This document shows positions 58,303-64,000 of a stretch of DNA of 64,000 bases, in pieces. This stretch comes from Bartonella sp. M0177 (GTDB lineage: Bacteria; Pseudomonadota; Alphaproteobacteria; Rhizobiales; Rhizobiaceae): the NCBI RefSeq assembly GCF_016102285.1, contig NZ_JACFOY010000001.1, positions 310,001 through 374,000 of the forward strand, in the 5' to 3' direction. The notes under the pieces were generated by a model, which made no database searches, had not been told where the DNA came from, and saw only the letters and a list, made by a program, of their open reading frames with translations. How positions within the stretch are numbered: the stretch's first letter is position 1; each line of letters begins with the position of its first letter. The position numbers were made by a program, and so were the translations under genes.

Positions 58303-59046
58303 TTAGAACTTGTAAGCAACACCAACGCGGAAATCGTTGGTCTTGTAGTCAACATTGTACTTGACGTTGTTCTTGCTGTAGTCTTCGTCACCGAAGTCGG
58401 TGTAACGATATTCAGCACGAAGGATGATGTGGTCTGTCATAGCATAGTCGAAACCAGCGCCGATTGTCCAACCGACGAGTGTATCACTATCTGAATAACC
58501 AGCCTGTGTTTTACCGGCAGCATCTTTTACGCGGAAGTTCGAATCAACCTTGGCGTAAGCAACACCACCAGCAATGTAAGGCATCCAGCGATCAACTGCA
58601 TAACCAACGCGAGCACGGGTAGAACCAGCCCACTGTTCTTTCAACTTGCCATTGAGAGAACCTGTTGTGCCGTCAATGTATGTTACAGAACGCTTGTCGC
58701 TCTCGTCCATGTCGCCCCATACCCAGTCGGTATCGGCACCGATGACAATATTGTTGCCGAGGTCATAGTTATAACCGGCATAGATGCCACCGATGAAGCC
58801 TGACGGATCGGGCGAGAAACCCTGTCTACGGCTCCATACGTCGCCCTGACCCTTGTATTTACCATGAAGGTCTGTATCTGACCAGGAACCACCGATCTGA
58901 GCACCAGCGTAGAAACCGGTCCAAGAGAAAGCCGGAGCTGCAACAACAGGAGCCGGCTCCTGATTTGCTACAACGTCAGCAGCTTGTGCTGAAGAAGCTG
59001 CTGCAAGAGCAGCTGCAGAAGCAGCAATAAGATATCTAATTTTCAT
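58303..59046 (-). CDS. Omp25/Omp31-family outer-membrane beta-barrel protein
   Basis: Surface barrel of the Omp25/Omp31 group, an abundant envelope protein of Brucella and Bartonella relatives. 247 aa from the ATG at 59046, which has GGAG 7 bases upstream. Signal peptide MKIRYLIAASAAALAAASSAQA, then an eight-stranded barrel ending in the classical Phe (GVAYKF). Tandem paralogue of the next gene: nearly identical starts (EPAPVVAAPAFSWTGF) and C-termini (NVDYKTNDFRVGVAYKF), diverged in the loops at about 45-65 and 110-130. Confidence 0.92.
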   Translation of the reverse strand: MKIRYLIAASAAALAAASSAQAADVVANQEPAPVVAAPAFSWTGFYAGAQIGGSWSDTDLHGKYKGQGDVWSRRQGFSPDPSGFIGGIYAGYNYDLGNNIVIGADTDWVWGDMDESDKRSVTYIDGTTGSLNGKLKEQWAGSTRARVGYAVDRWMPYIAGGVAYAKVDSNFRVKDAAGKTQAGYSDSDTLVGWTIGAGFDYAMTDHIILRAEYRYTDFGDEDYSKNNVKYNVDYKTNDFRVGVAYKF

Positions 59047-59386
59047 TTTTATTCTCCAATGCAATATAATGCCGTCTGAACCTATATAGTTTATCCGGAT
59101 AAGAATTGCTGTAGCACGAAAGACACACCTCACAAAAACCGAAAGAAAAACCTCAATAAATTGTGAAAGTGCTTGAAAATGCAGCAATAATGACCGTCAT
59201 TTTGGCAGAAAAAGCGCCACAAATCCCGTTTGACAAAGACTCAAGAACGCTCCACACGAAAATGATTCGTTATTCGACTGCTTTTTGAACAAGCAATTCT
59301 TATGCCCGATATCCTTAGATGTCAAAGACATTGCCGGATGCCATATCAGGCTTTGTCATGTTTATAAAGCATATTCGAATGTTATA
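59047..59386. other. Promoter spacer between the omp paralogues
   Basis: 340 bases with no gene. It separates a terminator from the downstream omp, so each paralogue probably has its own promoter. Confidence 0.5.
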
Positions 59387-59418
59387 TAAAAAAGCCCCAC
59401 AGTTTTCTGCGGGGCTTC
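59387..59418 (-). terminator. Terminator of the second omp gene
   Basis: AAGCCCCGCAG/CTGTGGGGCTT with one wobble, AAAA loop, then T6-7 on the minus strand. Confidence 0.82.
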
Positions 59419-59441
59419 TTTTTTCAATTCTTTAAAAAGAA

Positions 59442-60182
59442 TTAGAACTTGTAGGCAACGCCAACGCGTACATCGTTGGTCTTGTAATCTACATTATATT
59501 TGAAGTCTTTGTTGCCGAAGTCCTTGTCGCCGAAGTCGGTGTAACGATATTCAGCACGAAGGATGATGTGGTCGGTCATGGCATAATCGACGCCGGCACC
59601 CAGAGTATAGCCGGTCAAAGTATCGCTATCATTGACCTTGCTCTTAAGAGCACCCGAGAATTTTGCGTCCGAGTCGATCTTGGCATAAGCAACACCGCCA
59701 GCAAAATAAGGCATCCAGCGATCCATCGAGTAGCCGATACGAGCACGGGTTGATCCGGCCCATTTCTCTTTGATCTTGCCGCTGATCTTAAATTCTTTGC
59801 CCGGTTGATCTTTTTGGTAGGTCTTGCTGTCGCTTTCGTCCATATCGCCCCATACCCAATCGGTATCGGCACCAATTACGATGTTGTTGCCAAGATCATA
59901 GTTGTAACCGGCATAAAGACCACCGATGAAACCTGACGGATCCGGCGAGAAGGATTTACTGCGACCGGCAAAGCCGTCTGCATTGCTATGGCCTGTGATC
60001 TTCTGGTCTGTGTCAGACCATGAACCACCGATCTGACCACCAGCAAAGAAGCCGGTCCAGGAGAAAGCAGGAGCGGCAACAACCGGAGCCGGTTCCTGAT
60101 TCATGACAACGTCAGCAGCCTGTGCGCTGGAAGCAGCGGTTAAAGCCAAAGCCGAAGCAGCAACGAGATATTTTATTTTCAT
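59442..60182 (-). CDS. Omp25/Omp31-family outer-membrane beta-barrel protein
   Basis: 246 aa paralogue of the adjacent omp. GGAG precedes the ATG at 60182. Signal peptide MKIKYLVAASALALTAASSAQA, same barrel architecture and C-terminal Phe. Variable segments at about 48-62 and 105-130, which would be surface loops, differ in sequence and charge from the neighbour. Separate promoter and terminator from the other copy. Confidence 0.92.
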   Translation of the reverse strand: MKIKYLVAASALALTAASSAQAADVVMNQEPAPVVAAPAFSWTGFFAGGQIGGSWSDTDQKITGHSNADGFAGRSKSFSPDPSGFIGGLYAGYNYDLGNNIVIGADTDWVWGDMDESDSKTYQKDQPGKEFKISGKIKEKWAGSTRARIGYSMDRWMPYFAGGVAYAKIDSDAKFSGALKSKVNDSDTLTGYTLGAGVDYAMTDHIILRAEYRYTDFGDKDFGNKDFKYNVDYKTNDVRVGVAYKF

Positions 60183-60329
60183 TTGTTAACTCCACGCGAA
60201 ATGTATTGCGATTGAGTTGAATATAGTTTGTGTGGTTACAAAGTCTGTAACAAAAATGTCACAGCAAGTCGAATGAGCATTTTTTTAGGGCTTTTAAGTC
60301 AAAAGCTCTTCAGTATGGTAAACAAACTA

Positions 60330-60357
60330 TAAAAAAACGCCGGAAAACCGGCGTTTT
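60330..60357 (-). terminator. Terminator of the RNase D gene
   Basis: AAAACGCCGG/CCGGCGTTTT, TTTT loop, seven T in total on the minus strand; reads also as a weaker plus-strand terminator. Confidence 0.82.
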
Positions 60358-60382
60358 GTAATTTAAAACTATGAATAGCGAA

Positions 60383-61003
60383 TCAACTATGGGCGAAAAT
60401 ATCGACTTCTGGAAAGCCGATAAGATCAAGTTCCGACCGTGATGGCAGAAACTCGAAACACGATTTCGCCACACTCTCGCGTCCGTCCCTGATCAACCTT
60501 GCCGAAAGTATTTCCTTCAACCGGTGCAGATAAAGAACATCCGTTGCGGCATATTCAACCTGTGCCGGTGAAAGCTCGTCAGCACCCCAGTCGGAGGACT
60601 GCTGTTGTTTGGAGATATTGATCTCCAGAAGTTCGGCGACCAGATCTTTCAAACCATGCCGGTCTGTATAAGTCCGGGTGAGTTTCGAGGCTATTTTTGT
60701 ACAAAAAACCGGTCTCGGCATGACGCCGAATGTCAAAGCCAATACAGCAAGGTCAAAACGCCCGAAGTGGAATATCTTGGTAATATCCGGATCTCTAAGG
60801 ATTTTTACAAGATTGGGCGCTGTCTTTTGCCCTTTGGCAATCTGTATAACATCGGCCGTGCCATCTCCTGGAGAAATCTGGACGACACAGAGCCGGTCGC
60901 GATGCGGTTGCAGTCCTAAAGTTTCAGTGTCAATGGCAACTTCCTTGACATTATAATGTTTCAGGTCAGGCAAATCACCTTTGTGAACACGTATTTTAGC
61001 CAT
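60383..61003 (-). CDS. rnd: RNase D-type 3'-5' exonuclease (short form)
   Basis: DEDDy exoribonuclease of 206 aa. Catalytic residues: Asp and Glu in VAIDTETLGL, Asp in HFGRFDLAV, Tyr and Asp in EYAATDVLYL. E. coli RNase D is about 375 aa with two HRDC domains; those are absent here, which is usual for this alphaproteobacterial short form. It follows the M20 peptidase by 10 bases and is likely co-transcribed. Confidence 0.9.
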   Translation of the reverse strand: MAKIRVHKGDLPDLKHYNVKEVAIDTETLGLQPHRDRLCVVQISPGDGTADVIQIAKGQKTAPNLVKILRDPDITKIFHFGRFDLAVLALTFGVMPRPVFCTKIASKLTRTYTDRHGLKDLVAELLEINISKQQQSSDWGADELSPAQVEYAATDVLYLHRLKEILSARLIRDGRESVAKSCFEFLPSRSELDLIGFPEVDIFAHS

Positions 61004-61013
61004 TCTTATTATC

Positions 61014-62396
61014 CTATTTGTTACTCAAGGCAGTTAGAATTCTTGCCCAGGATCGCTGCCCTTTATGGAATGATTTAAGATTATATTTTTCATTCGGCGA
61101 ATGGATGCGATCATCATCCAACCCAAAACCGACAAGCAGCGATTCCATACCAAGGAAAGACTGGAAATCGCCGACAATCGGAATCGAGCCACCCATGGCT
61201 GCAAGAATAGTCGGTTTGTTCCATTCTTCTGTTAAAGCTTTCTTGGCGAGTTGGACAAGGGGCGAATCATAGGCCAGTTCGATTGCTGGCGAAGCCCCAT
61301 GATCTTTGAATTCGACAGAGCAGTCAGCCGGAATTTGCGAGCGAACATAATCACGGAATGATTTTCTGATTTTTTCCGGATCCTGTTTGTGAACAAGTCT
61401 GAAAGAAATTTTTGCACTGGCTTTGGCAGCAATCACTGTCTTGAAGCCTTCGCCTTCATAGCCACCGCTGATTCCATTGACCTCGGCGGTCGGTCTTGCC
61501 CAAACGAGTTCGAGGACGGAACGCCCTTTTTCGCCTGCCGGAATCGATAAGCCGACAGGTCCTAAAAATTCTTTAGGACCACGATTGAGTGCATTCCAGG
61601 ATTTCAATACAGCTTCCGGCGTTTCTTCAACCCCGTCATAGAATCCTTTAAGGGTTACATGGCCGTTTTCATCGTGTAGGCCGGCAATAATTTTTGCAAG
61701 AATTTGAATAGGATTTGCAGCAGCCCCGCCAAAATGACCGGAATGAAGATCGCGATCGGCACCATGGATAATGATTTCGTCACTCACCATGCCTCTTAAT
61801 GCAATGGATATGGACGGTGTATTGGCATCCCACATGCTGGTATCACAAACCAGAGCATAATCGGCTTTCAACTCGTCTTTATGGGCATGTAAAAACGGTT
61901 GGAGTGAAGGAGAGCCGGATTCTTCTTCCCCCTCGAACAGAATTGTGATCGCAATCGGAAGGGTACCGGTTTCCTTCTTGAAAGCACGGCAAGCCTCGAC
62001 GAAGGTCATAAGCTGTCCCTTGTCATCACCGGCGCCGCGCGCAGCAATAACCTTTTCACTGTTTAATTGTTTTATTTTCGGGTCAAAGGGATCATCTTCC
62101 CAAAGGTTTAGGGGGTCAACCGGCTGTACATCATAGTGACCATAAAACAGAACATGGGGTGCATCTTTTGTCGGACCCGGATGATAGGCGACAACCATAG
62201 GATTGCCTGTGGTATCGCGGCGCGAAGCTTCAAAACCGATTGATTTCAAATCATTGACCAGCCAATCGGCAGCTTTGCGACAATCCTCTTTATATTTGGG
62301 ATCAGTGGAAATAGAGGGAATACGTAAAAGTTCGAAAAGATGTTCGAGACTATTATCAAGATTTGAATCAAGACGGGATAAAACTTTGTCAAGCAT
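61014..62396 (-). CDS. M20-family metallopeptidase (dipeptidase)
   Basis: Zinc dipeptidase or related amidohydrolase, 460 aa from the ATG at 62396 (AGG 8 bases upstream; the GTG at 62405 sits too close to its site). Metal ligands: His in GHYDVQPVD near 83, Asp in RGAGDDKGQ near 116, Glu-Glu in FEGEEESGS near 150, and a C-terminal His. A dimerisation lid domain lies at about 190-350. No signal peptide, so cytoplasmic. Substrate not determinable. Confidence 0.9.
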   Translation of the reverse strand: MLDKVLSRLDSNLDNSLEHLFELLRIPSISTDPKYKEDCRKAADWLVNDLKSIGFEASRRDTTGNPMVVAYHPGPTKDAPHVLFYGHYDVQPVDPLNLWEDDPFDPKIKQLNSEKVIAARGAGDDKGQLMTFVEACRAFKKETGTLPIAITILFEGEEESGSPSLQPFLHAHKDELKADYALVCDTSMWDANTPSISIALRGMVSDEIIIHGADRDLHSGHFGGAAANPIQILAKIIAGLHDENGHVTLKGFYDGVEETPEAVLKSWNALNRGPKEFLGPVGLSIPAGEKGRSVLELVWARPTAEVNGISGGYEGEGFKTVIAAKASAKISFRLVHKQDPEKIRKSFRDYVRSQIPADCSVEFKDHGASPAIELAYDSPLVQLAKKALTEEWNKPTILAAMGGSIPIVGDFQSFLGMESLLVGFGLDDDRIHSPNEKYNLKSFHKGQRSWARILTALSNK

Positions 62397-62540
62397 GGAG
62401 TGCACCTGCGGTTTGTTGATTGGAAAACAACTTTAAGCCTCTTAAGCCGTTTTGCAAGTTGTTAACATTATTTTTGGCGTGTTCACGTCGCTCCTCTTAT
62501 AGTCGATACGGATATTTTCTGCATTTACAACTTTCCGGCA

Positions 62541-63416
62541 TTATGTTTGACAATGGGGGCAATAAAAACTCGAACGACCGGATTGGACAATCCGTTTTAT
62601 TGGGTTTCCGCATTGGAGACACGGTTCTCCTTCACGACCATAGACCGAAAAATGGTGTTGGAAATAACCGAGAGAACCATCTGCATGGATGTAATCGCGA
62701 AAGGAGGAGCCACCTACTTCTATCGCCTTGTTGATAACATCACGGATATTTTGTGCAAGCAATTCCGATTTTTGTCGCGCTACTGATGATTTTTTCCCGA
62801 GTGTTAATGATTTCCGTTTCGGAGAAAGGTGACTTCGCCATAAGGCCTCGCAGACATAAATATTTCCAAGTCCGGCAATGATTGTCTGATCAAGAAGTGC
62901 GGCTTTAAGTGGGGCTTCCTTGTTGCGCAGAATCTCGTTAAGATAGGCACCTGAAAGACTGTTTCCGGTTGGTTCCGGCCCCAGATGAGCCAATAATTTA
63001 TGGTGTTCAAGGTCAGCCGTTTTTGTCAACAGCATAAAGCCGAAACGGCGTGGATCATTATAGACGGCATGTAAAAGCTCGCCGTTTTCTGTTCTGATAT
63101 CCATTTCAAAATGGTCATGTGCGGCAAGCTTGTTTTTTTCATGATAATAGGAACCAAGTGTTCTATTTTCGACCCGCCAGGAACCCGACATACCTAAATG
63201 GCTTATGATTGTTTCCCCATTATCAAGATAGATAAGCAGATATTTTGCCCGCCGTCCGAGGCTGATAATTTCACGCCCCGTAAGACGGGATTGGAAATTT
63301 TCCGGAAATGGAAAACGTAAATCCGGCCGGTTTTGCTTAACTTTTATTATTTTTGCATGGGTGAAACTTGGTTCGAGACCACGTTTGACAGTTTCAACTT
63401 CAGGAAGTTCAGGCAT
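62541..63416 (-). CDS. mutM: Formamidopyrimidine-DNA glycosylase
   Basis: Removes 8-oxoguanine and cuts abasic sites. 291 aa; N-terminal PELPEVE with the catalytic Pro2 and Glu3, a conserved Lys in KRGLEP, H2TH region, and C-terminal zinc finger (CLQC...CPHC) with the Arg-bearing QSGRSSFYCPHC. First gene of the mutM-M20-rnd stretch. Confidence 0.97.
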   Translation of the reverse strand: MPELPEVETVKRGLEPSFTHAKIIKVKQNRPDLRFPFPENFQSRLTGREIISLGRRAKYLLIYLDNGETIISHLGMSGSWRVENRTLGSYYHEKNKLAAHDHFEMDIRTENGELLHAVYNDPRRFGFMLLTKTADLEHHKLLAHLGPEPTGNSLSGAYLNEILRNKEAPLKAALLDQTIIAGLGNIYVCEALWRSHLSPKRKSLTLGKKSSVARQKSELLAQNIRDVINKAIEVGGSSFRDYIHADGSLGYFQHHFSVYGREGEPCLQCGNPIKRIVQSGRSSFYCPHCQT

Positions 63417-63859
63417 ATCCGATTGTTCTTGGGTTCTAAGCGGGAATTTGTTTCAACCGCTCCGGTTCAGGCATATAACATTGTTTTTCTACAAAATAAT
63501 CGTTGTGAAAGCCGATTTTAAGGTAAGACAAAAAATTTTCTCACGAAAAAAAGAATTTTGTAAATGACGGAATGTCATTTTTTATTGAACAATAAATCAT
63601 AAATTTTTTAAAATTTTCATCGGATGATGGTTTAGTAGATATGCCATCATTAAAGCGGTTCATGAAAAATCGGGTTATTAAATAATATCCCTTTAATATG
63701 GATGATTGAATTGGCCAATTAACCAATTGGTAACCTTTTTCTGTCAATTTCTAATTACAAATAAATGTTATCATCTTGAAAAACAGAGATAACAACCACA
63801 GATAAGGCTTGACAACGCGATGATTGACCACGGATGTACTGGCAGTCAACGCATAACGG

Positions 63860-63886
63860 AAGGTCGGGTTTTTCCCCGGCCTTTTT
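63860..63886 (+). terminator. Plus-strand terminator without a plus-strand gene
   Basis: AAGGTCGGG/CCCGGCCTT with one G-U pair, T-rich loop, T5 then GTTGTTTTT. Confidence 0.7.
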
Positions 63887-63963
63887 GTTGTTTTTAGTCA
63901 TGTTAAAACGGATTTCGAATTTTTAGCAAAAAACGAAATCCGTATTTTCAAATCGGGTTGTTC

Positions 63964-63990
63964 AAAAAAATGGGCGTAATTACGCCCATT
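63964..63990 (-). terminator. Terminator of a gene beyond the right edge
   Basis: ATGGGCGTA/TACGCCCAT, 9-bp palindrome with AT at the centre, followed on the minus strand by seven T. Confidence 0.75.
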
Positions 63991-64000
63991 CGCCTTTCCT

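Larger units (their letters stand above)
63417..64000. other. Non-coding right end of the window
   Basis: 584 bases without a convincing gene. AT-rich to about 63790, then more GC-rich with two terminators listed separately. The gene served by the minus-strand one lies beyond the window. Confidence 0.5.

Noticed and set aside
1-64000. CRISPR arrays, transposases, phage genes, toxin-antitoxin pairs
   Set aside because: None seen: no regularly spaced repeats and no such protein families among the credible frames.

Overview
The window looks like a chromosomal segment of a Hyphomicrobiales (Rhizobiales) alphaproteobacterium in the Brucellaceae/Bartonellaceae range. The indicators are an Omp25/Omp31-type outer-membrane protein pair, an Irr regulator divergent from fabA-fabB-fabI, a double-length Dcd, long alphaproteobacterial PstC and PstA, a short RNase D without HRDC, and a SAM-II riboswitch ahead of metZ. 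The moderate G+C content with very AT-rich spacers, and the membrane PQQ glucose dehydrogenase, make a bee-gut-type Bartonella my best guess. This is inference; no rRNA gene is present to test it. Almost everything is core metabolism. I see no prophage, insertion sequence, CRISPR array or defence island.

Layout: 1-1.1 kb is the 3' half of pnp, followed by an RsmC-like methyltransferase. 2.6-5.3 kb is the unsaturated fatty acid operon fabA-fabB-fabI (minus strand), divergent from irr. 6.3-11.9 kb (minus) carries dnaX, ybaB, recR, a lytic transglycosylase and a CDF metal transporter. The SRP RNA at 12.1 kb separates these from HIT and nudC. 14-15.6 kb is kdsB-pheA, followed by a membrane cytochrome c and the yejABEF peptide transporter (15.7-22.2 kb). 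23-24.8 kb holds a MoeB-like adenylyltransferase and gshB. 25-30.4 kb is the complete pstSCAB-phoU phosphate operon.

31.3-35.2 kb contains a cell-wall hydrolase lipoprotein and gcd, surrounded by long AT-rich spacers and ending at tRNA-Gly(CCC). Then come dcd, riboswitch-controlled metZ, mutL and a DUF2093 gene. 41-46.7 kb is an envelope cluster on the minus strand (pmbA-type, cysQ, DUF4170, acyltransferase, waaA, lpxK); together with kdsB it covers late Kdo-lipid A assembly. 47.1-52.5 kb is rluB-rsmD-M16-M16. Then tadA with an aldo/keto reductase, a lipoprotein, ileS, two tandem Omp25/31 genes, RNase D, an M20 peptidase and mutM.

The most interesting signals are regulatory. There is an A7 slippery heptamer in dnaX whose -1 frame is an immediate stop, which could produce a gamma-like short form. 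The metZ SAM-II aptamer carries a large insertion, and its 3' strand can alternatively pair into a terminator-like hairpin. Two strong plus-strand terminators lie in places with no plus-strand gene (55.1 and 63.9 kb), and several unexplained inverted or direct repeats sit in the larger gaps. I did not find a convincing new multi-gene system. Many start codons were revised from the longest reading frame by Shine-Dalgarno placement and family N-termini; the reasons are given per gene.
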